A stretch of DNA of 64,000 bases from Anisodus tanguticus. Taxonomy: Eukaryota; Streptophyta; Magnoliopsida; Solanales; Solanaceae. The DNA lies in the NCBI GenBank assembly GCA_034509755.1, contig CM067542.1, positions 15,381,001-15,445,000 on the forward strand, in the 5' to 3' direction. This document shows positions 54,012 through 64,000 of the stretch, one piece after another (the first letter of the stretch is position 1; every line of letters starts with the position of its first letter). Under the pieces are notes generated by a model. That model made no database searches. It worked only from the letters and a program-made list of their open reading frames with translations, and was not told the origin of the DNA. The position numbers and the translations under genes were made by a program.

Positions 54012-55860
54012 ATGACCTTTTCTTTTACAAATCTCCAAAAATTTCAGACCACCGATTACACCTTTCTCGATGAATCGAGTATGTTCCCGGCTATCCAATC
54101 TCTATACCACCGGCAGCCCACTGTTCCGACAGAGCCTATAGCTCCGTTCTCGCCACTGTCCGGCACCATCTCCGACCAAATAACTCCCAGCTCTCGGTTG
54201 AACACCCCACCAGTACCCTTTCTACCTCCAGCCACGTCTCCTACCCCTCCAGCAGCACTACTGCCTCCAGAACCCGTAAGCCAGCAGCCCCACACCCCAG
54301 TCCAAACACTGATGCCTACCTACCGCATGGAAACTCGTGCCCAACACGGGATTTTCAAGCCCAAGGTTCACTTCAACCTCTCCACATATACCTTATCACC
54401 CATTCCAAAAAATCCAAAACTAGCCAAATTGGACCCTAATTGGAATGCGACTATGTGCGAGAAATTTAATGCTTTAACCAAGCAGAACACTTGGGAGTTG
54501 GTACCTAGACCGGACGGTATGAATGTTATCCGGTGTATGTGGTTATTTTGTCATAAGTACAGAGACAGTGGTGACTTTGAGCGGTATAAGGCAAGACTAG
54601 TTGCTAATGGCACTAATCAGCAGGAGGGTATTGATTGTGGTGAGACATTCAATCTGGTTGTTAAACCGGCCACTATTCGGACTGTTCTCAGTATTGCTAT
54701 GGGCATGCATTGGCCGATTCATCAGCTTGATGTCAAGAATGCATTTCTTTATGGGGATTTGAAAGAAACTGTGTACATGCATCAGCCCCTTGGCTTTGTT
54801 CATCCGGCAGTCCCGCAGTTTGTATGTCATCTCAGAAAGTCATTGTATTGCTTAAAACAGGCACCCCGCGCTTGGTATGATCGCTTTTCCAGGTATCTTA
54901 TGTAGATCGGTTTTTATATGTAGCAGGTGTGATAACTCTCTCTTCACTTTTCATCGAGGCAGCAGCACTGCTTATTTGCTATTATATGTGGATGACATTG
55001 TTCTTACTGCCTCATCTGACAGTTTGAAGAATGAAATCATTGCTCTACTCAAAACTGAATTTGCTATGACTGACCTGGGCAAGCTGAGTTATTTCTTGGG
55101 TATATCAGTGACCAGATCTGCAGCTACTATGTTTTTGTGCCAGCGCAAATATGCAGAAGAGATAGTGTACATGGCTAAGATGACAAATTGTAAAATTATG
55201 CCAACTCCGGTTGACTCAAAATCCAAGCTCAGTGCCAATGAGGGTGCACCAGTTTCTGATCCCACTCTATATCGGAGACTTGCAGGTGCCCTTCAGTATC
55301 TTACATTTACTAGTCCTGATATTGCATATGACGTTCAGCAGGTGTGTTTGTTTATGCACGACCCTCGAGAGTCTCATTTTGCAGCCCTCAAACGTATTAT
55401 CAGATACTTTAAGGGCACACTGGACTTTGGACTACATCTCTACCCATTTGCCCCAACCAAGTTACTCTCCTACACGGATGCAGATTGGGCAGGATCCCGT
55501 TCGAGTGCTGAAGCAGAGTATCGCAGAGTTACTAATATTGTTGTTGTGATATGTTGGCTCCGAAATCTTCTTTTGGAGCTTCAGTGTCCGCTGCTAAAGG
55601 CGTCTATAGTCTATTGTGACAACATATCTGCCATCTATATGTCTCACAATCCGGTCCAACATCAGCGGACTAAGCATATTGAGATGGATATTCACTTTGT
55701 GCGAGAGAAGGTTGCCCTTGGTCAAGTCAAAATATTACACGTGCCTTCCGCCTATCAGTATGTAGATATTTTCACAAAGGGAATATCGAGACAGCTCTTC
55801 ACCGACTTCCGATCCAGCCTTAGCGTTCGACCTCCTCCCGCTCCGACTGAGGGGGAGTAT
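54012..55860 (+). pseudogene. copia RT and RNase H (element A), with an internal RNase H deletion
   Basis: The open frame 54012-54905 runs from the Pro-rich connector through W-E-L-V-P-R-P, D-V-K-N-A-F-L and L-K-Q-A-P-R-A-W-Y-D, then stops. 54877-55863 carries Y-V-D-D (about 54984-54995), Y-F-L-G-I-S-V-T-R and RNase H. After Y-T-D-A-D-W-A-G it jumps to S-R-S-S-A-E-A-E-Y, so about 30 residues between are missing in frame compared with the B-family copy (near 60427-60540). Confidence 0.85.
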
Positions 55861-56049
55861 TAGCGAATATTCTCTGAATATTCATAGTATATTTTGTAAT
55901 TATGATAGATGTATATTTAAGGTAACTTAGGATTCTTATTGTATTAGGAATCAACCATTTAAGGTAAGTTAGGATTCTTATTGTCTGTACAACTATATAT
56001 ATTGTGATTAATGAAAGGAATCACTAAGGGAAATTATTCTAATCTTACA
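55858..56049 (+). repeat. 3' LTR of element A
   Basis: 192 bp, as 51284-51490 but lacking 15 bp of the second GTATTAGGAATCAAC phrase. Confidence 0.9.
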
Positions 56050-56054
56050 AAACA

Positions 56055-56514
56055 TATAAACATGAAAGATCTTATTGAATTCACAAACTAATCTTCTTCT
56101 AATTTTAAATATTGAAAAGTATTGTAACATTTTACAAAAAGGGGAAAACAGCAATGAGAAAATCTCCCTAGATCCCTTCGGGGGCATAATCGGATAAAAA
56201 GAAGAAAAAAATACCCAAAAACATGAAATAATGCTTTCCATCAGTAACCATGAGATAAAAAGAAGAAGAACATGCTCAGCAAAAATTTACCAATTAATAT
56301 CTAGTAAGCCTTCAGCATATAGCTTTACAAAGAGATTCTTAACTTTGTTACACAGTATGCTGTTCTAGCTTGTTTAGCTATATTTTGACTGTACTTTTGT
56401 AGCTTCTCCATTTTAGGCTTGTTTGATTTTTTCTTGAGATAGCTAGTTGTGTTGAACTACCTATGGTTTTCAAATGTTGGCACTTGATGATTAATACAAT
56501 ATTAGTTTAAAAAA
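56055..56514. other. spacer between two copia elements, no gene
   Basis: The first about 80 bases after the element A target duplication resemble the sequence just before element A (ACAAA(C/T)TAATCTTYTTCTAAT), suggesting a short local duplication. The end (GCTAGTTGTGTTGAACTACC and onward, near 56440) has the look of a LINE 3' end, but I see no reverse transcriptase to support it. Confidence 0.35.
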
Positions 56515-56626
56515 ACCCTAAAAACCTTTCTCTTCCACAGCCGTCGGCTGCCTCTCCTACGCCGCGGCCCTCCCGGATTTTCTTCTTGTTTTTCGAGTTT
56601 TGTTCTTCCTTTCTTCTCTTCTCTAA

Positions 56627-57746
56627 ATGGCTATCCCTGATTCTTCCACACTTTCTGACTCCTCTACCTCCACAAATCCCACCACAAAGTCATCACCCCC
56701 GTTTCATCCCGCCCTTACTGTTTCCAACATCAAGAACCATATTCCCATTATTCTTGATCAAGAAAACAACCAGTATTCTCCCCGGGTTGAACTTTTCGCA
56801 ATCATGCATGTCTCTATAACGTGCTTGACCATATTGATGACACTATTCCGCGCCCTACGGAGGTTGATGATTCTATCTGGCACCGTCTCGACGCCGGCGT
56901 CAAACAATGGATATATGGTAGTATCTCTCAGGATTTGCTCCTTACTATCATGAAATCTGACTCCACAGCCCTTGACTTGTGGAATCGTTTGGAGGAAATT
57001 TTTAGGACAACAAGCACACTTGTGCCGTGTATTTGGAAGAACAGTTCAACAAAACACGTCTTGAAAACTTCTCCAATGTCTCTGAGTACTGCAAGCAGCT
57101 TAAACTTCTAGCGGATCAACTCTCCAACATCGGCACGCCTGTCACTGACGATAAAATGGTGCTACAAATGATTTCTGGCCTTACTAAGGGAGAATATGAT
57201 ACTTTGGCCACCATTATTCAACAGGCAGATCCGCTACCGAGTTTTAACAAAGCTCGCTCACAATTGTTGCTCGAAGAAACCCGTCGTGCAAAGCAGGATG
57301 AGCACGCCCAACAGGTGTTAGCTGTCGACACGCAACCTCAAGATCAGACGCCACCAGACAACTCCCAACAGCGGCAGGGCCGCGGCGGCAAGGGTGGAAA
57401 AGGCCGCGGCGATAGAGGAGGCCGTGGTCGTGGCAAGGGTCGCGATCAACTGAACCAACAGCAGCAACAGCAACAGAGATCGCAGAACAACTGGGCTGCG
57501 GCTCCTCAGCAGTTCGTCTACACGCGCGCGCGGCTCCCCGATTCGAGTCGCGACGCCAAGTCCATTCCGGTGCACCGCAGCCCATACAATCCGTATTCTT
57601 ACCCCGGTTTGCTAGGCCCCGCTCCGGCCCCCACAACAGCCCACTTCATGCAAGGTCAGGTCCTGCAGCCCTCCTCCGGCATGACACCCACTGAGTTGGG
57701 TCAGGCGTTCAACACCCTCTCTATGCAACAGCCTGACAATACTTAG
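56627..57746 (+). pseudogene. copia gag (B-family copy)
   Basis: The start at 56627 reads M-A-I-P-D-S-S-T and continues into V-S-N-I-K-N-H-I-P-I. Frame changes near 56810 and 57010-57030 lead into the open piece 57027-57746 with C-K-Q-L-K-L-L-A-D-Q-L, L-L-L-E-E-T-R-R, then a Gly/Arg-rich stretch (about 57375-57450), a Gln run and a Pro-rich tail. A TAG at 57747-57749 sits just before the protease. Confidence 0.85.
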
Positions 57747-57749
57747 TAC

Positions 57750-59077
57750 ATGGACTCAGGCGCCACATCTCACGTCACCCAGTCTGCAAGTACTATTCCT
57801 AAACTGTTTCATGTAAAGCATCCTCAATATGTTACAGTTGGTAGTGGACAACGCATTCCAGTTAAGGGTTATGGTACCTCATACACACAACCTCCTCATC
57901 CACCATTCTCCCTAAAAAACACCCTATATGCCCCACACATGATTAAGAACCTTATATCTGTCCGCCAATTTACTCGTAATAATTCTGTCTCTGTGGATTT
58001 TGACCCTTTTGGTTTTACTTTTGTAAAAGATCTTCATACGGGGACACCTCTTACGAGGTGCAATAGCACGGGGGATCTCTATCCATTCACTTTCACCTCC
58101 ATTTGCCGCGATCTTGCTCTCCCGTCACTCCGCCGGTCGTTTCTTCTTCAACCCGGCATAATAGGCTTGGTCATCCGGGAGTCCCGTTTTTAATTTTCTT
58201 AGAGGCAACAATTTTATTGCTTGTAATGGGAAATTTGCCCAAAATTGTGTTTCTTGCTCTTTAGGCAAACATATTCGTCTTCCGTTCAAATCATCTACTA
58301 GTGTTACATTTGCTCCTTTTGATATTATACATGCCGATTTATGGACATCTCCTATCACTAGTTCTCTCGGTCATAAATACTATCTTGTGTTGCTTGATGA
58401 TTTTTCACACTACGTTTGGTTATACCCTCTTAAATTTAAATCGGAAGTGTTTGTCAAATTTCTTGAGTTTTGCAAGTTCATTCAAACACAATTTGGAAAA
58501 GGCATAAAATCATTTCAGTGCGATAATGGTCGTGAATTCAATAACTCTATGTTTCACCATTTTTGTACCAATAATGGCATGGTCTTTTGCTTCTCCTGCC
58601 CTCACACCTCACCACAAAATGGTAAAGTGAAAGAATCATCCGCACCATTAACAATATGATTCGCACCCTATTGATTCATGCCTCCCTCCCTCCACCCTTC
58701 GGGTCTATCTTTGCTAAAATGTCGAATACACTCTAAATATTCTCCCTACTAGCACTCTTCACAATATGACCCCTTCCGAAATCCTCTACCATAGAATCCC
58801 CTCTTATGATCATCTACGAATTTTTGGTTGTCTGTGCTATCCCAACCTTAGCTCCACCGCCCCTCACAAGCTCGCTCCTAGGTCCACTCCATGTGTCTTT
58901 CTAGGATTCCCGCCGAACCATAGGGGCTATCTATGCTATGACTTGTCGACTCGTCAGATCCACATATCTCGTCACGTCACATTCGACGAGACCACATTCC
59001 CGTTTTCGAATCTTCCAAAATTCCAAAAACAGGACTACTCATTTCTTGACGAGTCTCCGCCATCTCTCCCCTCATAA
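57750..59077 (+). pseudogene. copia protease and integrase (B-family copy)
   Basis: 57750 reads M-D-S-G-A-T-S-H-V-T, an intact protease triad in a 147-codon open frame. The integrase zinc region is out of frame near 58150-58290. 58387-58659 has D-D-F-S-H-Y-V-W, Q-C-D-N-G-R-E-F and P-H-T-S-P-Q-N-G-K, then a small deletion removes the A-E-R segment with the catalytic Glu. 58766-59077 covers the C-terminal part with V-F-L-G-F-P. Confidence 0.85.
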
Positions 59078-59465
59078 TCGAACAACTCACATCCTCTCGT
59101 TCCGTCGTCGAGCCGCGGCGCCCAAACTTCAGAGAAGCCTGTCAACCTTCTAGCACCACGACTCTCGATCCAGGAGCCGCGACACCTCCGACGGCTTCGC
59201 CCCCACCCTCTCCTTATCCGACTTTACCCCCGTCTCAGACACCACTCCGCCACCCACTGTCCCTACCCATCCAATGGAAACTCGTTAAAAGCATGGAATC
59301 TTCAAACCCAAAGTCCATTTCAACTTGTCTGCCCAAACCATCTCTCCACTTCCAAAGAACCCAAAATTGGCCAAACAAGACCCTAATTGGAATGCGGCTA
59401 TGTATGAGGAATTCAATGCTTTAACTAAACAAAGACACGTGGGATCTAGTACCTAGACCGAGGGG

Positions 59466-60928
59466 GTGAATGTCATTCGTTGTATGTGGCTATTTCGTCA
59501 CAAGTTCAGAGACAATGGGGATCTTGAGAGGTATAAGGCCCGTCTTGTGGCTAATGGTACAAATCAGCAGGAGGGCATTGATTGTGGTGAGACCTTCAGC
59601 CCGGTTGTCAAACCGGCTACCATCCGCACAGTTTTGAGCATAGCCATGGGCAAACATTGGCCGATCCATCAGCTTGATGTGAAGAATGCATTCTTACATG
59701 GGGATCTGAGAGAGACAGTCTATATGCATCAGCCACCAGGGTTCACCCATCCAGCAGTTCCTCACTATGTGTGCCATCTCCGTAAGTCACTATATGGCCT
59801 GAAGCAGTCCCCCCGTGCGTGGTATGATCGCTTTGCCAGGTATATCTTGAAGATTAGGTTTGTATGCAGCAAGAGTGATACATCACTTTTCATTTTTCAT
59901 CGAGGTAGTAGCACGGCTTACTTATTACTTTACGTGGATGATATTGTTCTTACTGCCTCCTCCGACGGATTGAAAAATGAGATTATTGCCTTGCTCAAGT
60001 CCGAATTTGCAATGACTGATTTGGGAAAGTTGAGTTACTTTTTGGGGATATCAGTGACCAGGTCTGCCAATCATATGTTCTTGTGTCAGCGTAAGTATGC
60101 AGAAGAGATTGTGTACAGGGCTAAGATGGCGAACTGCAAAGAGGTGCCTACTCCATTTGATTCCAAATCTAAGCTCGGTGCTATGGATGGTGCTCCGAGT
60201 CTCGATCCTACTCGTATAGGAGCCTTGCGGGTGCACTTCGCATCTCACATTCACCGTGCCGGACATAGCTTATCTTTGTTCGGCAGGTGTGCTTATTCAT
60301 GCATGCCCCGGGGAGTCTCATTTCACTCGCTCTTAAGCGTATCATTCGATACATTAAGGGCACTCTTGATTATGGTTTGCACCTATACCCCTCTGCACCA
60401 GACAAGTTGCTTTCATATACGGATGCAGATTGGGCAGGGTGTCCGGACACGCGACGCTCCACCTCCGGCTTTTGTATTTTCTTAGGGGATAATCTGATTT
60501 CTTGGTCTGCCAAGCGACAGGCTACCCTATCTCGCTCCAGTGCCGAGGCTGAGTACAGAGGCGTTGCAAATGTAGTAGCTGAGATTTGTTGGCTCAGAAA
60601 TTTACTGTTAGAACTTCAGTGTCCTTTGCGTCAGGCATCTATTGTGTATTGTGATAACATCTCTGCCATCTATATTTCTCATAATCCGGTTCAACATCAG
60701 CGAACCAAGCATATTGAGATAGACCTACACTTCGTTCGTGAGAAAGTTGCGTTAGGCCATGTCCGAGTGTTACATGTTCCATCATCCTATCAGTATGCAG
60801 ACATATTTACCAAAGGACTTCCCAGACAGTTATTTCTTGACTTCAGAGCCAGTCTCAGCGTCCGGCCTCCTCCCGCTCCGACTGAGGGGGTGTGTAAATG
60901 TGTAAATATATTTCCTACCCATAATTAG
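59466..60928 (+). pseudogene. copia RT and RNase H (B-family copy), near-intact pieces
   Basis: 59466-60485 is a 339-codon open frame with Q-Q-E-G-I-D-C-G-E-T-F-S-P-V-V-K, D-V-K-N-A-F-L-H-G-D-L, L-Y-G-L-K-Q-S-P-R-A-W-Y-D, Y-V-D-D (about 59931-59942) and Y-F-L-G-I-S-V-T-R. A shift near 60215 precedes 60287-60928, which carries a complete-looking RNase H (Y-T-D-A-D-W-A-G, T-L-S-R-S-S-A-E-A-E-Y and R-T-K-H-I-E-I-D-L-H-F) up to P-P-A-P-T-E-G. It is the best-preserved RT in the window. Confidence 0.9.
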
Positions 60929-61134
60929 AATATTTTCCTATATTGTGTAAATATAATTGTGGTAAGACTAGGATTCCTCTTTTGTATAGGCTTAGGATTC
61001 CTCTTTTGTATTGGCTTAGGATTCCTCTTTTGTATAGGCTTAGGATTCCTATTGTATAAGGGATGAATATTATACTCTATATATACCTTGATATTAATGA
61101 AAGACTCCTCAAGGGAGATTAATAGCATCTTACA
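60893..61134 (+). repeat. 3' LTR of the B-family copy with internal triplication
   Basis: 242 bp against 206 bp in element B. The extra length comes from about three tandem copies of TAGGATTCCTCTTTTGTAT(A/T)GGCT (60968-61045), where element B has one and a half. The start has lost part of the ATAGGAAACAATATA segment. Confidence 0.9.
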
Positions 61135-62870
61135 CTTTTGATGAAACGCAAGTATATGGTTCTTATAACATAAGAAATACCAAAAAAAGGGTGTGTTCCT
61201 TTAAGAAACGAACCGTAAATTTTGAACTTTAGTTAGTTGTTAGAAGACTTCCAACAAATTCACAAATTATTAATTTCAGCCCAAACAAAAACACAAACGT
61301 GCGACAATAAGAAATTCATAGAAACCAAACTGAAAAGGTCTCACAGAGAGAAGAAACGAAAAAATTAACATAATAGAAGAGAATACAACACACACATTCT
61401 CCTCAAAAGTCTAGAACCTTAATCATAAGGAGATACATGAAAACAGAAATACATAATTTTCTGAATTTTCACGAGAAAATAGATGAAAAGAAATACAAAA
61501 TCAATGCATAATTTTTGAAGTTTTTTCGACACCCCTTCCGCAAACCGATTAATATTCAAGAGTCATCTTGATCGAGCAAACTATAGCATGAATCTAATTT
61601 GCAGTAATAATATACTGGCACTACTACTTTAAACATGGAATGATAAGGATAATCTTGGGCAGGGGTCTCATGAAACAAAACATATGAGTTTAATAGATAA
61701 AAATACAGGAATACCAAAAAGTATCTTAAACTTTTAAATTAAATATTTGAGGGTTATGAATATGGAAAGCATGTGAGTTACAAATATTTTTAAGAGTAGA
61801 AATTGCTAATTAAATATGAGATATGGAGGTGAAAATTTTAAAGCAAATATAGGAGAGGAAAAAAATAAAATAAAGGTGAAAATTATAAAAGCAAATGACA
61901 TTTAAACGTTGTAGATAGTGGGGTTTAAGTAAAATGTACGTGGAGTTTATAAGAATTAAATGAGGTACTTTTCAGTTTTTTTCACCATAACTAAGGAGGA
62001 GGAAATATTTTCAAAAATTTCCCCAGCATATTTATAATTAAGAGAATTAAAAGAGTGACTTTTGAGCTTTTTTTAACATAGCATATAAATGAGGAAAAAA
62101 TAAAGAAAAATGCTAAAAAAGAGAAAAGGATAATTGTGTCTCTTGGCCATAGAGAGGTGTCACACATATATATATATATATTCATTGCTTTTACTTAATA
62201 AATTCAATACAAAGTATTTACAATAATTATAGGGGAAGTGATGGCAAATATAATGCTATTAAATGATAAGTCAGTCTTTATTATGGTTGGAGGGATAAAT
62301 TTTTAATATTTAATTTTATTTAGTAAAATAGAGAAATGAAGAGAAAAATGTCAAAAAATGAGAAAAACGATAAATGTCAATGGAGGTCACAAAGATGTGA
62401 CACATAGAATTGGCTATGCCTAGCTTTATTATATATATATTGATTGATATGAGTTTAATTCTCACCGTGCTCTTTTTCTGTCTTTTTCTCGATCTATATA
62501 GTATAGCAAAGATATATAAAAAAAAATAGATGCGAGAAGGGATTAGCCAACACCTGCAACACCCCTCGTCGTTTTTATTCCGTTAAACGTACATTTATTA
62601 GATGTTTTGACTTTTTATTATGTGTCATTTTACGTCAAGATCTAGACAGACATGCAAGAATGAGGAAGAATAGAGAATAGGGAGGTGCATTTATGATTCC
62701 TCCAAGTGAGATGTTTAATTACCATGTGTGCTGCATGTGGAAAAATTAGCAAATAATGCATTACAATATTTAAAATTCTAATCCTAATTTTAAAGACATG
62801 CATGTTATCGCACGTCTTAGAGGATAATTAGTTTTTAAATGTACGAAAATATATCATCCGATCCTTTTGA
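61135..62870. other. intergenic, AT-rich, no gene seen
   Basis: Two similar stretches (about 62040-62165 and 62325-62445) share GAGAAAAR...GATAA and end near a GTCACACATA or GTGACACATAG phrase. A (TA)n run lies at 62166-62181. Open frames here are short and A/T-biased. I see no gene. Confidence 0.4.
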
Positions 62871-62890
62871 TTAAACTGTGCTACATTCAC

Positions 62891-62900
62891 GTATATATAG
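62891..62900 (+). promoter_or_regulatory. TATA-like box before a possible exon
   Basis: GTATATATAG lies about 50 bases before the ATG at 62946, plausible spacing only if the 5' UTR is very short. Confidence 0.35.
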
Positions 62901-62945
62901 AGCCACAATAGGCTCCAAATTAATATCTCCATCTGTCATTTTCAA

Positions 62946-63084
62946 ATGGGCAAAGTACTTGATAGAATTGGATTTTTTTCTACAAATTGCTTCTATTTTT
63001 GTGGTTATAATAGCAAGCTTTTTCTTATTAGAAGCAAATGCTCAAGATGTAGTCACCAATATTAGTGGAAACAGTACAAATTAG
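62946..63084 (+). pseudogene. possible first exon of a secreted protein, frameshifted and truncated
   Basis: One plus-strand frame reads A-K-Y-L-I-E-L-D, then the hydrophobic F-L-Q-I-A-S-I-F-V-V-I-I-A-S-F-F-L-L and E-A-N-A-Q, a good signal peptide with a likely cleavage after A-N-A or N-A-Q. The ATG at 62946 is one base out of frame with it (ATGGG; a single G fewer would join them). The frame stops at 63082. The pattern resembles N-termini of secreted cell-wall enzymes such as polygalacturonases, but too little is present to name it. Confidence 0.35.
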
Positions 63085-63139
63085 AAGAGTACTTGTGATT
63101 TATTTGAAGGAAGTTCGGTTATTGATAATTTATATCCAT

Positions 63140-64000
63140 TGTATATGAAAGAGAATAATTCCTTCATTATTTTCATTAATGAAAGAGATATTTATACAAA
63201 TATACAATATCTAAATATGGAAATAAATCTATCTTTTCCTACTATAATTCTAATAGATTTTCCTAATACATGACTAATACCATAATTACACTTGTACAAG
63301 AATTCTACAACTATAGTAAATTAATATACATAATTTGTTCCTTTGATATACACGGCTTTGTCCGTGTATATTATGACACAACTTCTATCACACCCCCGCA
63401 GTCATAGCGGGCGGTTTTCGTACGATAAAATTGTCCCTAAAATCTTCAAACAGAACCAAGGGAATACCCTTAGTAAAGATGTCAGCAATTTGGTACCTTG
63501 AAGGGACATGCAAGACACGTACCTGTCCACAAACTACCTTTTCGCGAACAAAATGAATAATCATCTCAATATGTTTAGTGCGCTGATGTTGGACCTAATT
63601 TCCAGAGAGATAGACGGCACTAACATTATCACATTAGACCAAGGTAGTTTTCTGAATAGGAAAGTGAAGCTCTAATAAAATATTACGCTGCCAACATGAC
63701 TCATACACCACATTGGCTACTCCTCGATACTCGGCCTCCGCACTGCGCCGCGATAAAGTAGTCTGGCGTTTTGCAGATCAAGAGACCAAGTTATCACCAA
63801 GAAACATACAATAGCCAGACGTTAAATGTCTGATATCTGGATATCCACCTCAATCAGCATCTGTATATGACACGAGAGTAGAGACGGAGGATGGATATAA
63901 ATGCAATCCATAATCAAGTGTACCCTGTAAGTATCGTATAATGCGTTTGAGCGCATGCATGCGCTCAATCCGCGGATCATGCATAAATAAACACACCTGC
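63140..64000 (-). mobile_element. 3' end of Ty1/copia element F, cut by the window
   Basis: The 3' LTR spans about 63140-63390 (TGTATATGAAAG...TTCTATCA) and the polypurine tract (minus strand GCGGGGGTG) adjoins it. The remaining 600 bases on the minus strand encode a degenerate RNase H. Confidence 0.75.
63400..64000 (-). pseudogene. copia RNase H (element F), degenerate
   Basis: The minus strand, read in patched frames, gives the RNase H series: the D-A-D-W-G-G start near 63855, S-A-K-R-Q-T-T-L-S near 63770, S-A-E-A-E-Y-R-G-V-A-N near 63740, and R-T-K-H-I-E-M, then I-H-F-V-R-E-K-V near 63550, ending in P-P-A-M-T-A-G. Several stops interrupt it, so no long open frame is present. It is closest in layout to elements A, B and C. 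Confidence 0.75.

Larger units (their letters stand above)
51284..56049 (+). mobile_element. complete Ty1/copia element A
   Basis: LTRs at 51284-51490 (207 bp) and 55858-56049 (192 bp, with a 15-bp deletion) are flanked by AAACA (51279-51283 and 56050-56054). Gag, protease, integrase, RT and RNase H run in copia order on the plus strand. A GAGGGGGAG polypurine tract precedes the 3' LTR. The PBS position (about 51502-51515) is degenerate. LTR differences (roughly nine bases) are more numerous than in element B, so it is older. Confidence 0.95.
56515..61134 (+). mobile_element. Ty1/copia element of the B family, 5'-truncated
   Basis: Similarity to element B starts in the leader (AACCCTAAAAACC), so the 5' LTR and PBS are missing. 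Gag, protease, integrase, RT and RNase H follow, then GAGGGGGTG and the 3' LTR at 60893-61134. No target duplication can be tested. Missing 5' LTR is unusual for a normal insertion and points to deletion or recombination at 56514/56515. Confidence 0.9.

Noticed and set aside
1..64000. CRISPR array, bacterial operon, phage or organellar segment
   Set aside because: No regular spacer array, operons or organellar genes; introns and LTR elements indicate plant nuclear DNA.
1..64000. Endogenous pararetrovirus
   Set aside because: All reverse transcriptases seen sit downstream of an integrase with copia motifs and between LTRs; no movement or coat protein was recognised.

Overview
This is a plant nuclear window, most probably from the nightshade family (Solanaceae). 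It is AT-rich, has spliced genes, and is dominated by LTR retrotransposons, MITEs and SINEs. The family-level call rests on a TS-type SINE with its (AAC)n tail, which I know from Solanaceae. I see no bacterial, organellar or CRISPR features.

Only one nearly complete host gene is visible: a short-loop PIN auxin carrier (five exons, 15042-23523, + strand). Its splice sites are all canonical, but a tandem 7-base duplication in exon 1 breaks the frame. A copia element sits about 470 bp upstream of its start codon. Its third intron has grown to about 6.4 kb by taking in a MITE, a TRIM and a 4.8-kb copia element. A tau-class glutathione S-transferase pseudogene (40968-41999) and a possible signal-peptide exon (62946-63084) are the only other host-gene traces.

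Layout: 1-4473 copia element H on the minus strand, carrying an inverted copy of its own LTR end. 4474-9726 intergenic DNA with hAT, Stowaway and SINE insertions and a local duplication. 9732-14567 complete copia element B (minus). 14573-23523 PIN gene with its intronic insertions. 24862-40582 a nested stack: copia D (minus) holds copia E (minus, 25074-35689), which holds a solo gypsy-type LTR (28467-30409). 40774-42231 LTR fragment and GST pseudogene. 42232-49044 copia G (minus). 50342-51155 hAT-like non-autonomous element. 51284-56049 copia A (+). 56515-61134 5'-truncated copia of the B family (+). 61135-63139 intergenic. 63140-64000 the 3' end of copia F (minus), cut by the window edge.

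Element borders come from LTR pairs and target-site duplications (TSDs) read directly: GAAAC (B), TATAT (C), AATCT (TRIM), AAACA (A), AAAAT (G), CTTAC (E), ACAAC (solo LTR), AAGTT/AAATT (D). All polyproteins contain stops or frameshifts, so no element looks autonomous. The least expected observations are the inverted LTR pair at the left edge, a tandem pair of GAAA-loop hairpins with compensatory changes upstream of the E gag, a repeated junction beside the E 5' LTR, and the heptamer duplication in the PIN gene.
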